The notes under the pieces are model-generated. The model ran no database searches and was not told the DNA's origin. It was given only the letters and a program-made list of their open reading frames with translations. Shown here in pieces: positions 36,190 through 46,005 of a DNA stretch of 64,000 nt; within the stretch, counting starts at the first letter, position 1, and each line of letters begins with the position of its first letter. Where the stretch lies: NCBI RefSeq assembly GCF_025998535.1, contig NZ_AP024233.1, positions 3,532,429-3,596,428 of the forward strand. Direction: 5' to 3'. A program made the translations under genes and the position numbers. This DNA comes from Desulfolithobacter dissulfuricans. Lineage in GTDB: Bacteria > Desulfobacterota > Desulfobulbia > Desulfobulbales > Desulfobulbaceae.

Positions 36190-36285
36190 TTATCCGAAAA
36201 TCGACCGTAGCTATGAGCCGGGATCAGATTTTCATAATTGGTTGTGGCCGGGAGCAAAAAACCTGGTCCAGCCATGCTGGTTTAT
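36190..36285 (+). repeat. Dispersed repeat copy A (partner at 56199-56299)
   Basis: Begins TTATCCGAAAATC and shares GATTTTCATA, GGTTGTGGC and GGTCCAGCCATGCTGGTTTAT with the copy at 56199. It lies between the attenuator and aapQ, inside the operon leader of the permeases. GGTCCAGCC ATGCTGG contains an inverted CCAGC/GCTGG. Confidence 0.75.
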
Positions 36286-36340
36286 CTGCATTTGAGGTGA
36301 GCTTTCTCACCGGATCTGCAGGCAAACGAACCTGAGTATC

Positions 36341-37525
36341 ATGGCACCCGTGACACAGACTCGACCCAAATCGACTTCGTGGTGGAACAGCGCGCAGAAC
36401 CGGGCCCTGGTTTTCCAGGTCCTGCTGGCGGCCGCTGTCATAGCCTTTTTCGTCTATATCGGCCGCAACACCGTGCACAACCTCGAACAGCGGGGTATTG
36501 CCACGGGTTTTGGCTTTCTGAACCAGAAGGCGGGATTCGGCATCATCATGCACCTTATCCCGTATGATGAGTCCTACACCTATGGCCGGACCTTCCTGGT
36601 CGGCCTGCTCAACACCGTGCTGGTTTCAGGGCTCGGTATTGTCTTTGCCACCATCCTGGGCTTTATCGTCGGCGTGGCCAGGCTGTCGCCCAACTGGCTG
36701 ATTTCCCGGATGGCAGCGGTCTATATCGAGACCTTCCGTAATGTTCCCCTGCTGCTGCAGATTTTTTTCTGGTATTTCGCCGTGCTCCGGGCCCTGCCCG
36801 CGCCGCGGCAGAGTCTGCACATCGGCTCGGGGGTGTTTCTCAACATCCGCGGGGTGTTCCTGCCCAGGCCGATCTTTGAAGACGGGTTCGGCTGGGTGAC
36901 CGGTGCCTTTGTTTTCTGTATTATTGCGACCATCATACTGAAGCGGTGGGCCACCAGGCGCCAGGAGGCCACCGGTGAACAGTTTCCGGTCTTCCTGACC
37001 TCGCTGGCCGCGTTCCTCATTCTGCCGACCCTGGCCTTTTTCCTCACCGGCAAGCCGCTGCACTGGGAGTATCCGGAGCTCAAGGGCTTCAACTTCCGCG
37101 GCGGTATCGCGGTGATCCCCGAGTTGACCGCTCTGCTCACAGCCCTGACCATCTACACCGCCACCTTTATCGCCGAGATTGTCCGCTCCGGTATCCAGTC
37201 GGTCAGCCACGGGCAGACCGAGGCGGCCTATGCGCTTGGCCTGCGGCCGGGCAAGACCTTGAGGCTGGTGATCATCCCCCAGGCCATGAGGGTGATTATT
37301 CCCCAGCTGACCAGTCAGTATCTGAATCTGACCAAGAACTCGTCCCTGGCCACGGCCATCGGCTATCCGGACCTGGTTTCCGTGTTCGCCGGGACCACGC
37401 TCAATCAGACCGGACAGGCTCTGGAGGTCATTGCCATGACCATGTCGGTCTACCTCAGTCTGAGTCTTCTGATCTCGCTGTTCATGAACTGGTATAACAA
37501 ACGGAGCATGTTGAAGGAACGGTAA
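36341..37525 (+). CDS. aapQ: General L-amino acid ABC transporter, permease AapQ
   Basis: A 394-residue membrane permease with an N-terminal extension characteristic of the AapQ/BztB type, about eight hydrophobic segments, and the ABC-permease EAA-type loop EAAYALGLRPGKTLRLVIIPQAMRVIIP near residue 300, which contacts the ATPase. The ATG at 36341 is used. It ends 2 bp before aapM. A repeat and an attenuator separate it from aapJ. Confidence 0.92.
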   Translation: MAPVTQTRPKSTSWWNSAQNRALVFQVLLAAAVIAFFVYIGRNTVHNLEQRGIATGFGFLNQKAGFGIIMHLIPYDESYTYGRTFLVGLLNTVLVSGLGIVFATILGFIVGVARLSPNWLISRMAAVYIETFRNVPLLLQIFFWYFAVLRALPAPRQSLHIGSGVFLNIRGVFLPRPIFEDGFGWVTGAFVFCIIATIILKRWATRRQEATGEQFPVFLTSLAAFLILPTLAFFLTGKPLHWEYPELKGFNFRGGIAVIPELTALLTALTIYTATFIAEIVRSGIQSVSHGQTEAAYALGLRPGKTLRLVIIPQAMRVIIPQLTSQYLNLTKNSSLATAIGYPDLVSVFAGTTLNQTGQALEVIAMTMSVYLSLSLLISLFMNWYNKRSMLKER

Positions 37526-37527
37526 TC

Positions 37528-38630
37528 ATGAGTGTCAAGGTTCATACTCCACATCCTGATCTTCCACCCCCGGCAACTTCGGTGGGGGCCATAGGCTGGC
37601 TCCGGAAAAATCTCTTTTCTTCCGTACCCAACACCTTTTTCACCCTGCTGGGGATCTATATCCTCTACCGGGCGATACCGCCGGTCATCAACTGGGCCTT
37701 TCTGGATGCCAACTGGGCCGGCACAACCCGTGACGCCTGTGTCAAGGGAGGGCCTGCTGGGTCTTCATCAAGGTCCGGTTTCACCAGTTCATGTTCGGGT
37801 TCTACCCGTCCTCCGAGTACTGGCGGCCGCTTCTGGCCTTTGGGCTTCTGGCCTTTCTGCTGGCCTGGCTGCTTATCGAGCGGACTCCGAAAAAGGGCTG
37901 GGTCGGGCTGTTCACCATCCTGGTCTATCCCATAATAGCCTATATCCTGTTCTACGGCGGCCTGGGGCTGCCGGTGGTGGAGACCCATAAATGGGGCGGC
38001 CTGATGCTGACGCTCATCATCGCCACCATCGGTATGTTCTTTGCTCTGCCCTTTGGCATTATCCTGGCCCTTGGCCGGCAGTCCTCCATGCCGGTGGCCA
38101 AGTCGGTCAGCGTGATGTTCATCGAGCTGTGGCGCGGGGTGCCGCTGATCACCGTGCTCTTCATGTCGTCGGTCATGCTGCCCATCTTCATGCCCGAGGG
38201 CATGCACGTGGACAAGCTGGTCCGGGCGCTCATCGGCATTATCTTTTTCCAGTCCGCCTACATGGCCGAGGTCATCCGCGGCGGCCTGCAGGCCATGCCC
38301 AAGGGGCAGTACGAGGCCGCCGATGCGCTGGGGCTTTCCTACTGGCAGGCTATGCTGCTCATTATCCTGCCCCAGGCCCTGAAGACGGTTATTCCCGGTA
38401 TTGTCAACACCTTCATCGCCCTGTTCAAGGACACCACCCTGGTGCTCATCATCGGCCTTTTCGACCTGCTGGCCATTGTCCAGTCCGCCTTTGCCGATCC
38501 GAAATGGCTGGGATTTTCCGTGGAAGGCTATGTCTTTGCCGGGCTCATTTACTGGATATTCTGCTTTTCCATGTCCCGGTACAGCCAGTACCTGGAGAGG
38601 AAACTGCACACCGGACACGAACGGCGTTAA
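37528..38630 (+). CDS. aapM: General L-amino acid ABC transporter, permease AapM (apparent frameshift at 37750-37752)
   Basis: The first frame gives the N-terminus (MSVKVHTPHP ... FLDANWAGTTRDACV) and then nonsense. The second frame, from about 37750, gives the rest (GACWVFI ... MFGFYPSSEYWR ... EAADALGLSYWQAMLLIILPQALKTVIP). One added G in GGG at 37750-37752 joins the two into a single protein of about 367 residues with the expected EAA loop and membrane segments. The gene is therefore probably intact in the organism. It sits between aapQ and aapP. Confidence 0.88.
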
Positions 38631-38717
38631 AAAACATCAAGAAAGGTCAAGGAAGCGGATCAGCCGCTGGTTGGGTCCGTGGCCAGAGACGAAACATTAC
38701 GGTAGAGAACTAGAACT

Positions 38718-39484
38718 ATGACAGATCAGGCAGCGCAGCGCGAAACGGGCAAGGAAGAGATCGCGATCCTGATACGCAACATGCATAAGTGGTATGGTGA
38801 TTTCCATGTCCTCAAGGATATCAACCTGACCGTTAAACGGGGGAACGGATTATCATCTGTGGTCCGTCGGGTTGCGGTAAATCCACTCTGATCCGGTGCC
38901 TCAACCGGCTGGAGGAGCATCAGAAGGGTGACATCTTCATCGATGGGATCGAGCTCAACGACGATCTCAAGCATATCGAGAAGATTCGTAAGGATATCGG
39001 GATGGTGTTCCAGCAGTTTAATCTCTTTCCCCACCTGACGGTGCTGGAAAACTGCTGCCTGGCGCCGATCTGGGTCCTGAAGAAGCCGCGCCGGGAAGCG
39101 GAAGAGGTTGCCATGAAGTACCTGGAGCGGGTCAAGATTCCCGACCAGGCGAACAAATATCCCGGCCAGCTTTCCGGTGGTCAGCAGCAGCGGGTGGCCA
39201 TTGCCCGGTCGCTGTGCATGAGTCCCAAGATCATGCTCTTTGACGAGCCCACCTCGGCCCTGGATCCGGAGATGATCAAAGAGGTACTCGATGTCATGGT
39301 GGACCTGGCCAACGAGGGGATGACCATGCTCTGCGTCACCCATGAGATGGGCTTTGCCAAGACCGTGGCCGACCGGGTCATCTTCATGGATTCCGGCGAG
39401 ATCATTGAGGAGAATGATCCGGAATCCTTTTTTACCAATCCCCAGTCCGACCGGACCAAGCTCTTCCTGAGTCAGATCTTGTAA
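38718..39484 (+). CDS. aapP: General L-amino acid ABC transporter, ATP-binding protein AapP (apparent frameshift at 38839-38843)
   Basis: The frame from ATG 38718 encodes [20 protein letters not shown] then [20 protein letters not shown], and then breaks. One added G in the five-G run at 38839-38843 continues as [19 protein letters not shown] (Walker A). The rest then has FQQFNLFPH (Q loop), [15 protein letters not shown] (signature), [13 protein letters not shown] (Walker B) and VTHEMGFA (H loop). Repaired length is about 256 residues, normal for the family. It ends the aap operon and a stem-loop follows. Confidence 0.9.
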
Positions 39485-39531
39485 GGGCTGGACCGGGGGC
39501 TTTTTTGCCCGCATCGCCATAACGAGGAATC

Positions 39532-39570
39532 AGGGGCACGAAGAGCATGGATGAGCTTCGTGCCCCTTTG
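39532..39570 (+). terminator. Terminator after the aap operon
   Basis: AGGGGCACGAAG at 39532-39543 pairs exactly with CTTCGTGCCCCT at 39556-39567, followed by TTG. It is 48 bp after the aapP stop. The T run is short but the 12 bp stem is perfect. Confidence 0.7.
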
Positions 39571-39620
39571 TCGTTGGCGGCCCCTCCGGAAGAGCTCCGG
39601 GCCTGTCCCGGACCTTAGCG

Positions 39621-39706
39621 TCCCATGCCAGGTATCTCTTTCCGGTTGCAGGTCCTCTGTCTCCCGTAGCCCGGCCAGCCGGCCGGGTCTACCAGGCACC
39701 ATGGGA
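39621..39706. other. Structured intergenic element upstream of metY
   Basis: TCCCATGCCAGGTA (39621-39634) pairs, with one mismatch and a two-base bulge, with TACCAGGCACCATGGGA (39690-39706). Nested inside is CCCGGCC-AGCC-GGCCGGG (39670-39687). The folded unit lies 108 bp before the metY start and after the aap terminator. It may be an RNA regulatory element of the methionine genes or an unrelated repeat; it matches no riboswitch I can name. Confidence 0.45.
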
Positions 39707-39813
39707 TGTCGTTGTTGACGAAATGCGATGGAAAAAGGTTTGCAAATCGGTTCTGATGTGCTACATGGTGGTATAGTATCACGCCTAAGCATTAACCCAG
39801 ACAGGAGGCCGTA

Positions 39814-41076
39814 GTGAACGAAAGAAATGCGGAGCTGAAGTTTGAAACCCGGGTGGTCCATGAGTGTATTCTGCCGGAAGACTGGGACGGAGCTACCCTG
39901 CCGCCCATCTGCCAGTCGGCGTCGCATCGCCATCGCAGCGCCGAGAGCCTGAGCGATACCTTTGCCGGCAAGCAGAAGGAACATATCTACATGCGCCTGA
40001 CCAACCCCACCAACTCCGTGCTGGAGAAAAAGCTGGCCGCCCTGGAGAACGGCCGCGGTGCGGTCTTCATGTCGTCGGGGATGGCAGCGATCACCAACAC
40101 CTGCATGGCTCTGCTGCGGGCCGGAGACGAGTTTGTCGCCAGCCGCTCGCTGTTCATGTCCACCTACCTGCTCTTCAAGCGGGTCTTTGCCAAGTATGAT
40201 ATTCGCTGTCAGCTGGTCGATCCGCTGGATCTTGCGGCCATGGAGGCGGCGATCACCGACCGGACCAGATTCCTCTACCTGGAAACCATCACCAACCCGG
40301 GCATGGAAGTGCCCAATCTGCGGGCGGCCGCCGATCTGGCCCACCGCCATGGTCTGCCGCTGGTGGTGGACTCCACCCTGGCCACGCCCTGGCTCTGTCG
40401 GCCCCTGGAACACGGCGCCGATGTGGTGATCCACTCCACCACCAAGTATCTCTCAGGCCATGGCAATGCCGTGGGCGGGGTGGTCATCGACGGCGGCACT
40501 TTTGACTGGCTCGGTTCCGACCGGTTTCCTGATTTTGCGCCCTTTGTCGAGCGCAAGGGGGAACTGGCCCTGCTGGATAAGATCTGGCGCGAGCACCATA
40601 TCAACTTCGGGACCACGGCCGCACCCCTGCACGCCTACCTGACCATGATCGGACTCGATACCCTGGCCCTGCGCATGGAGCGGCACATGGCCAATACCCT
40701 GGAGGTGGCCCGCTACCTCCAGTCGCACCCCAAGGTGAACTGGATCCGCTATCCGGGCCTTCCGGATCATCCCAGTCACGCCACGGCCCAGGAACTGTTC
40801 AAGGGCAAGGGCTATGGGGGGTTACTGGCCTTTGGCCTCAAGGACCAGGAGACCTGTTTCCGGTTCATAAACAGTCTCAAGCTGGTCTATCACCTGGCCA
40901 ACCTGGGTGACTGCAAGACCCTGGTCATCCATCCGGCCTCGAGCCAGTACATCTCTTTTCCGGACCAGGAGCGCGAAGAGATTGGCATCAGTTCCGACCT
41001 GCTGCGGCTTTCGGTGGGCATCGAGGATGTGGATGATATCATCGCTGACCTGGAGCAGGCTCTGGCCAGCCTGTGA
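39814..41076 (+). CDS. metY: PLP-dependent O-acetylhomoserine/cystathionine-type sulfhydrylase
   Basis: A 420-residue Cys/Met-metabolism PLP enzyme. Visible: NPTNSVLEKKLAALENGRGAVFMSSGMAAI (cofactor phosphate region), YLETITNPGMEVPN, and the PLP lysine in HSTTKYLSGHGNAVGG near residue 210. Such enzymes make homocysteine from O-acetylhomoserine and sulfide, or cystathionine. metX and metW directly downstream favour the O-acetylhomoserine route. The GTG at 39814 has AGGAGG 6 bp upstream. The exact reaction cannot be separated from related families by eye. Confidence 0.85.
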   Translation: MNERNAELKFETRVVHECILPEDWDGATLPPICQSASHRHRSAESLSDTFAGKQKEHIYMRLTNPTNSVLEKKLAALENGRGAVFMSSGMAAITNTCMALLRAGDEFVASRSLFMSTYLLFKRVFAKYDIRCQLVDPLDLAAMEAAITDRTRFLYLETITNPGMEVPNLRAAADLAHRHGLPLVVDSTLATPWLCRPLEHGADVVIHSTTKYLSGHGNAVGGVVIDGGTFDWLGSDRFPDFAPFVERKGELALLDKIWREHHINFGTTAAPLHAYLTMIGLDTLALRMERHMANTLEVARYLQSHPKVNWIRYPGLPDHPSHATAQELFKGKGYGGLLAFGLKDQETCFRFINSLKLVYHLANLGDCKTLVIHPASSQYISFPDQEREEIGISSDLLRLSVGIEDVDDIIADLEQALASL

Positions 41077-41105
41077 TCTACTGATATGTTGAGACGTCCA
41101 GGGCC

Positions 41106-42269
41106 ATGACTGCAAGTGTGAAGAGAACACCGGATGCGCCGCTTCTGGTGGAAAAGAAGTATTTCACCTTTGCCGAACCTCCGGAGGAGATGATCCTTGA
41201 TTCCGGGGCCCGCCTCGGGCCCATTACGCTCGCCTACGAGACCCTGGGCGAGCTCAACCGGGACCGGTCCAATGCCATCCTGGTCCTGCACGCCTGCACC
41301 GGGGACTCGCACGTGGCCGGTTACTATCCCGACGACAATACCCGGCCCGGGTGGTGGGACGGGATGGTGGGACCGGGCAAGCCCATCGACACCGATCGCT
41401 GGTTTGTCATCTGCTCCAATATCCTCGGCTCCTGCATGGGTTCCACCGGCCCGGCCTCGATCAATCCGGCCACCGGTAAACCCTACGGACTCGATTTTCC
41501 CATGGTCACCATCCGCGACATGGTCCGGGCCCAGCGCCAGCTCATCGAGCACCTGGGAATCAGCCGGATCATGGCGCTTATCGGCGGATCGGTGGGCGGC
41601 ATGCAGGTGCTGCGCTGGTGCGTGGAGTATCCCGAGATGGTGGGCTCGGCCATTGCCCTGGCCACCACCACCCGTCACTCGGCCCAGGCCATTGCCTTCA
41701 ACGAGGTGGCCCGCCAGGCCATCATGTCGGATCCCGACTGGAAGGGCGGCCAGTACTACGACGGGCCCGGTCCCAGGCACGGGTTGGCAGTGGCCCGGAT
41801 GATCGGCCATGTGACCTATCTCTCGGACGAGTCCATGCGCGAGAAGTTCGGCCGCCGGCTGCAGAACCGCAGCTCGCTCTCCTTTGATTTCGGGGTGGAT
41901 TTCCAGGTGGAGAGCTATCTCCATCACCAGGGGGCCAAGTTCGTCGACCGGTTCGATGCCAATGCGCTGCTTTACATCACCAAGGCGGCGGATTATTTCG
42001 ACCTGGAGTCGGGCGATGGCTCCAACCTGGTGGACGATCGGCTGCAGCATATCCGCTTTCTGGTCCTCTCTTTCTCTTCGGACTGGCTCTACCCCACCTA
42101 CCAGTCCCGGGCCATTGTCTCGGCCCTGAAGAAGAACGGCTGCGATGTCAGTTTCTGCGAGATTGAATCCCGCTGGGGGCATGACGCCTTCCTCATGCCC
42201 TCCGAGCGGCTCTATACCCTGGTCAACCGGTTTCTCGACAGGGTGGACCGGGAGCTTAAGGTGAGTTGA
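41106..42269 (+). CDS. metX: Homoserine O-acetyltransferase
   Basis: MetX acetylates (or succinylates) homoserine with acyl-CoA. The 387-residue alpha/beta hydrolase has LVLHACTGDSHVAG, NILGSCMGSTGPAS, the nucleophile serine in IGGSVGGMQ near residue 163 and the catalytic histidine in SRWGHDAFLMP near residue 357. It lies 29 bp after metY, and metW starts 2 bp after its stop, the common metXW pair. Confidence 0.95.
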   Translation: MTASVKRTPDAPLLVEKKYFTFAEPPEEMILDSGARLGPITLAYETLGELNRDRSNAILVLHACTGDSHVAGYYPDDNTRPGWWDGMVGPGKPIDTDRWFVICSNILGSCMGSTGPASINPATGKPYGLDFPMVTIRDMVRAQRQLIEHLGISRIMALIGGSVGGMQVLRWCVEYPEMVGSAIALATTTRHSAQAIAFNEVARQAIMSDPDWKGGQYYDGPGPRHGLAVARMIGHVTYLSDESMREKFGRRLQNRSSLSFDFGVDFQVESYLHHQGAKFVDRFDANALLYITKAADYFDLESGDGSNLVDDRLQHIRFLVLSFSSDWLYPTYQSRAIVSALKKNGCDVSFCEIESRWGHDAFLMPSERLYTLVNRFLDRVDRELKVS

Positions 42270-42271
42270 CC

Positions 42272-42874
42272 ATGCGTTTTGATCTGCAGATCATAGCCTC
42301 ATGGATCGAACCGGGATCCCGGGTGCTCGATCTTGGCTGCGGCAGCGGCGATCTCCTTCTCCATCTCCAGCAGACCAAGCAGGTGCGGGGAACCGGCATC
42401 GAGCAGAACGAGGAAAAGGTCAGCCGCTGTATCGAGAAGGGGCTCTCGGTGCTCCAGGGAGACTTCCGCGACGAGGTCCATGATTATCCCGAATCCAGTT
42501 TCGATGTGGTGATCCTCAGCCAGACCCTGCAGCAGGTGATGGATCCCAAGAACCTCATTCGGGAGTTGCTCAGGATCGGTGACCGGGTGATTGTCAGTTT
42601 CCCCAATTTCGGGTATTACCGTTCCAGGTTGCAGCTGCTGTTCAAGGGCCAGGCCCCGGTGACCGATCAGCTGCCCTACGAATGGTACGATACCCCCAAC
42701 ATCCGGGTTATCACCATCCGTGATTTCAAGCGGTTCCTCCGGGTGGTCGGCGTGCGGCTGGCCCGGGAGGTGGCCATCAACACCCACCACCATGACCGGG
42801 CGGGTAATATCGTCACATACTGGACCAACCTGCGGGCGACCTATGGCATCATGATGCTGGAGCGGCCCCACTGA
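42272..42874 (+). CDS. metW: Methionine biosynthesis protein MetW
   Basis: A 200-residue SAM-dependent methyltransferase-like protein with motif I VLDLGCGSGDLLLHL near residue 18 and the MetW segments DVVILSQTLQQVMDP and IVSFPNFGYYRSRLQLL. It works with MetX in methionine synthesis in many proteobacteria. The ATG at 42272 follows the metX stop by 2 bp; the TTG two codons upstream is not needed. Confidence 0.93.
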   Translation: MRFDLQIIASWIEPGSRVLDLGCGSGDLLLHLQQTKQVRGTGIEQNEEKVSRCIEKGLSVLQGDFRDEVHDYPESSFDVVILSQTLQQVMDPKNLIRELLRIGDRVIVSFPNFGYYRSRLQLLFKGQAPVTDQLPYEWYDTPNIRVITIRDFKRFLRVVGVRLAREVAINTHHHDRAGNIVTYWTNLRATYGIMMLERPH

Positions 42875-42944
42875 CATGGTCCGGTTTCCAGCAAGAGAGA
42901 CCTGCCCGGATGCGTGGCAGGAACGTGTTTCAGGTGAACCAATC

Positions 42945-43922
42945 ATGGGAAAACAGGAAATAATCACCGGCGAGTGCAACACCGAGGTTCAGCCGGCGGA
43001 AGGGTATTTCAGCGAGGTGCCGGGCATTGTCAGCGAGCTGACCCGGGGCTTTCTCGACGGCAGGTGGTCCAGCCATATCGAACCGGTGCCGATTCCGTCC
43101 CGGGACGAGGTGATCTCCATCATCAATCAGGCCCAGCGGATCCTTTTTCCCGGTTTTTTCACCCCGGACATCCTCAGCCCGGCCAGCCTGGAATACCATG
43201 TGGGCCAGGAGATGAGCCTGTTTTACGAGAACCTGGCCCGCCAGGTGAATTGCGCCATCCGTCACGACTGCCTGCGCCACGATCAGGTCTGCTCCCAGTG
43301 CGGTGAGCGCAGCTACCGGATCGCCCTGGATTTCATCCGTTCGCTGCCCAGTATCCGCGAGCAGCTCGAATCCGACATCGAGGCCACCCTGGCCGGTGAT
43401 CCGGCGGCCGCCAATGCCGACGAGGTGATCTTCTCCTATCCCGGCCTGTTCGCCACCTTTGTCTATCGGCTGGCCCACCGGCTGGTGGAGCTGGAGGTGC
43501 CCATCATCCCGCGGATCATGAGCGAGTACGCCTATCACCGCACCGCCATTGATATCAACCCCGGGGCCCGGATCGGTGACTCCTTTTTCATCGACCACGG
43601 GGCCGGCGTGGTCATCGGTGCCACCACCGAGATCGGCAACCGGGTGCGGCTCTACCAGGGGGTCACCCTGGGGGCCCTGTCCCTGCCAAGGGACGCGGGC
43701 AAAAAACTGCGGGACAAGAAACGCCATCCCACCATCGAAGACGATGTGATCATTTACGCCAATGCCATTATTCTCGGCGGGGACACGGTCATCGGCGCCC
43801 GCTCCATTGTCGGCGGCAACGTGTGGCTTACCCAGTCCATAGGGCCGGATACCAAGGTCATCCTCAAACCCGCCGAACTGGTCTACCTGGGGAATGGCAC
43901 CAAAAAAACGGAGGAGAGGTGA
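42945..43922 (+). CDS. cysE: Serine O-acetyltransferase, long (EpsC-type) form
   Basis: A 325-residue protein. The last 150 residues form a left-handed beta-helix acetyltransferase with [32 protein letters not shown] and [21 protein letters not shown], the hexapeptide repeats of CysE. The N-terminal helical region (about 1-160) contains a C-x2-C pair (VCSQCGERS) and is longer than E. coli CysE. It makes O-acetylserine for cysteine synthesis. The ATG at 42945 has AGGTGA upstream; an ATG at 42876 without a ribosome site is less likely. Its stop overlaps cysK. Confidence 0.92.
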   Translation: MGKQEIITGECNTEVQPAEGYFSEVPGIVSELTRGFLDGRWSSHIEPVPIPSRDEVISIINQAQRILFPGFFTPDILSPASLEYHVGQEMSLFYENLARQVNCAIRHDCLRHDQVCSQCGERSYRIALDFIRSLPSIREQLESDIEATLAGDPAAANADEVIFSYPGLFATFVYRLAHRLVELEVPIIPRIMSEYAYHRTAIDINPGARIGDSFFIDHGAGVVIGATTEIGNRVRLYQGVTLGALSLPRDAGKKLRDKKRHPTIEDDVIIYANAIILGGDTVIGARSIVGGNVWLTQSIGPDTKVILKPAELVYLGNGTKKTEER

Positions 43923-44833
43923 TGCAGGTTTTTGATTCTCAGGCCGGCTCGGTCGGCCGGACGCCCCTTATCCACCTGCGCCGGATATGCGACCGCGTGG
44001 ATATCCTGGCCAAGATGGAGTCTCGCAATCCCCTGGGTTCGGTCAAGGACAGGATCGCAGTGGCCATGATCGAGGCCGCTGAAAGGGAAGGTATTCTCAG
44101 GCCGTCCACCACCGTGGTTGAACCGACGTCCGGCAATACCGGCATCGGCCTGGCCTTTGTCTGTGCCTCCCGGGGCTACCGGCTGGTGCTGACCATGCCG
44201 GAGACCATGAGCATGGAGCGGCGCAAGCTGCTGGCCCATCTTGGGGCCGAGCTGGTCCTGACCCCCGGCGATCAGGGCATGAAGGGGGCCATCAGCCGGG
44301 CTTCGGAGCTGACCCGCGAACTTGAGGACGCCTGGATGCCCAACCAGTTCTCCAATCCCGCCAATCCCGCGATCCATCGGCAGCGCACCGCCGAGGAGAT
44401 CTGGGGCCAGTGCGGCGGCCGACTCGATGTCTTCATCGCCGGGGTCGGCACCGGCGGTACCATCACCGGTGTGGCCGGAAGGATCAAAGAACTGGCGCCG
44501 CTCCATGCCGTGGCAGTGGAACCGGCCGATTCTCCGGTCCTGTCCGGTGGCAAGCCCGGGCCCCACAAGATCCAGGGTATCGGGGCCGGATTTATCCCTG
44601 AAATCCTCGATACGAGCCTTATTGACGAGGTGGTGCAGGTCACAGGCGATGAGGCCCTGGAGATGGCGCGAAAGCTTGCCAGGACAGAAGGGATTCTTTG
44701 TGGTATATCATCTGGAGCGGCAATGGCCGCGGCCCTGCGGCTGGCGGATCGGGATGAGTTTGAAGGCAAGCGGTTCGTGGTGGTGCTCCCCGATACCGGC
44801 GAGCGTTACCTGAGCACCGATCTGATGGCCTGA
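43922..44833 (+). CDS. cysK: Cysteine synthase
   Basis: CysK replaces the acetyl group of O-acetylserine with sulfide to make cysteine. The 303-residue product has the PLP-lysine segment [11 protein letters not shown] near residue 40, the substrate loop [12 protein letters not shown] near residue 68, the phosphate loop [10 protein letters not shown] near residue 177 and [10 protein letters not shown] near residue 263. The ATG overlaps the cysE stop (TGATG). cysE-cysK is a natural functional pair beside metYXW. Confidence 0.95.
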   Translation: MQVFDSQAGSVGRTPLIHLRRICDRVDILAKMESRNPLGSVKDRIAVAMIEAAEREGILRPSTTVVEPTSGNTGIGLAFVCASRGYRLVLTMPETMSMERRKLLAHLGAELVLTPGDQGMKGAISRASELTRELEDAWMPNQFSNPANPAIHRQRTAEEIWGQCGGRLDVFIAGVGTGGTITGVAGRIKELAPLHAVAVEPADSPVLSGGKPGPHKIQGIGAGFIPEILDTSLIDEVVQVTGDEALEMARKLARTEGILCGISSGAAMAAALRLADRDEFEGKRFVVVLPDTGERYLSTDLMA

Positions 44834-44899
44834 GCAGGGCGGATGGAACGGCCCCGGGTAGAGCTGCCCGACGGCTTATAACAACAACAGGAAGGACTG

Positions 44900-45328
44900 A
44901 TGGGAAAGATTGTTTCGCTTAATATAAGCAGTAAGAAAGGGGTGAACAAGGAGCCGGTCGAGGCGGTGGAGCTTCGGGTGGACCATGGTATCGAGGGCGA
45001 CGCCCATGCCGGCAAATGGCACCGGCAGGTGAGCCTGCTGGCCCAGGAGGCCATTGACTTCATGCGGGCCAAAGGGCTGGAGCTGGAGCCCGGTGCCTTT
45101 GCCGAGAATATCACCACCGAGGGCATTGACCTGGCCAGGCTGCCGGTGGGAACCCGGCTCCGGGCCGGCGAGGTGGAGCTGGAGGTAACCCAGATCGGCA
45201 AGAAATGTCACAAGGGCTGCGCCATCTTCCAGCAGGTGGGCGACTGCATCATGCCGCGGGAGGGTATTTTTGCCAAGGTGATCGTGCCGGGTACCCTGCG
45301 CACGGGCGATACCCTGGAAGTCGTGTGA
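44900..45328 (+). CDS. MOSC domain protein
   Basis: A 142-residue stand-alone MOSC (molybdenum cofactor sulfurase C-terminal-like) domain with VDHGIEGDAHAGKWHRQVSLLAQEAID, AENITTEGIDL and KKCHKGCAIFQQVGDCIMPREGIFAKV. The conserved cysteines lie in KCHKGCA. Such proteins are thought to bind or transfer activated sulfur or molybdenum cofactor. It is close to the cysteine-synthesis genes but separated from cysK by 66 bp. The next gene overlaps its stop by 4 bp. Confidence 0.88.
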   Translation: MGKIVSLNISSKKGVNKEPVEAVELRVDHGIEGDAHAGKWHRQVSLLAQEAIDFMRAKGLELEPGAFAENITTEGIDLARLPVGTRLRAGEVELEVTQIGKKCHKGCAIFQQVGDCIMPREGIFAKVIVPGTLRTGDTLEVV

Positions 45329-46005
45329 ATCCGGAGAGCGGTTCGCCGCAGACCGGTTGCCTGCGCTGCGGCTCCTGCTGCGAGCAGGGCGGACCGGCCC
45401 TGCACACCGAAGACCTGGCCCTGCTCGAATCCGGCAGCTTGCACCCCGAGCAGCTGGTGACCGTCCGTCGGGGCGAACTTGCCCTGCCGCCGCTTGGCAC
45501 CCGTCCGGAGCCGGTCCAGGCCGAGTTTCTCAAGATCCAGGGCCGGGACGGTTCCTGGTGCTGCTGTTTTTTTGACCGGAAGAATTCCGGCTGCACGGTC
45601 TATGACCATCGACCGCTGGCCTGCCGGGTTCTCGAATGCTGGGAGCCGGGGCCGCTGCTTGAGATCGCCGGCCGTGACCTTCTGGATCGGTTTGCCTGTA
45701 TCGCTGCCGATGATCCCCTGCTTACGCTTGTTCGGTTCCATGAATCCCAGTGTCCCTGTCCGGACCTGTCCTGCCTGTCCGACCTGCTCCAGGATCCGGC
45801 CAGCCGGGAAGCCCGGCTACACGCCCTTTCCCGCCAGGTGCAGCTCGACCTGATGCTCCGCGACCGGGCGGTCCGGGAGCATGGGCTGTCGGTGGCACTG
45901 GAACTCTTCTACTTCGGTCGGCCGCTGTTCCAGCTTCTCCGGCCGCTGGGGATCCTGGCCCGGGAGAGTGGACAGGGGATCGTGCTGCACTATGAGGGGC
46001 CCTGA
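45325..46005 (+). CDS. YkgJ-type cysteine cluster protein
   Basis: A 226-residue protein starting MNPESGSPQTGCLRCGSCCEQGGPALH, with further cysteines in SWCCCFFDRKNSGCTVYDHRPLACRVLECW. This CxxCxxCC ... CxxY..RP..CR pattern is the metal- or Fe-S-binding YkgJ family. The GTG at 45325 overlaps the MOSC stop (GTGA), so the two genes are coupled. The substrate is unknown; the pairing suggests a shared sulfur or metal role. Confidence 0.85.
   Translation: MNPESGSPQTGCLRCGSCCEQGGPALHTEDLALLESGSLHPEQLVTVRRGELALPPLGTRPEPVQAEFLKIQGRDGSWCCCFFDRKNSGCTVYDHRPLACRVLECWEPGPLLEIAGRDLLDRFACIAADDPLLTLVRFHESQCPCPDLSCLSDLLQDPASREARLHALSRQVQLDLMLRDRAVREHGLSVALELFYFGRPLFQLLRPLGILARESGQGIVLHYEGP

Noticed and set aside
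39572..39712. A cyclic-di-GMP (GEMM) or cobalamin riboswitch on the minus strand, suggested by GGGACGCTAAGG and a GAGGACCTGC stretch
   Set aside because: Neither core is complete and no gene follows on the minus strand; the element is only reported as a structured region.
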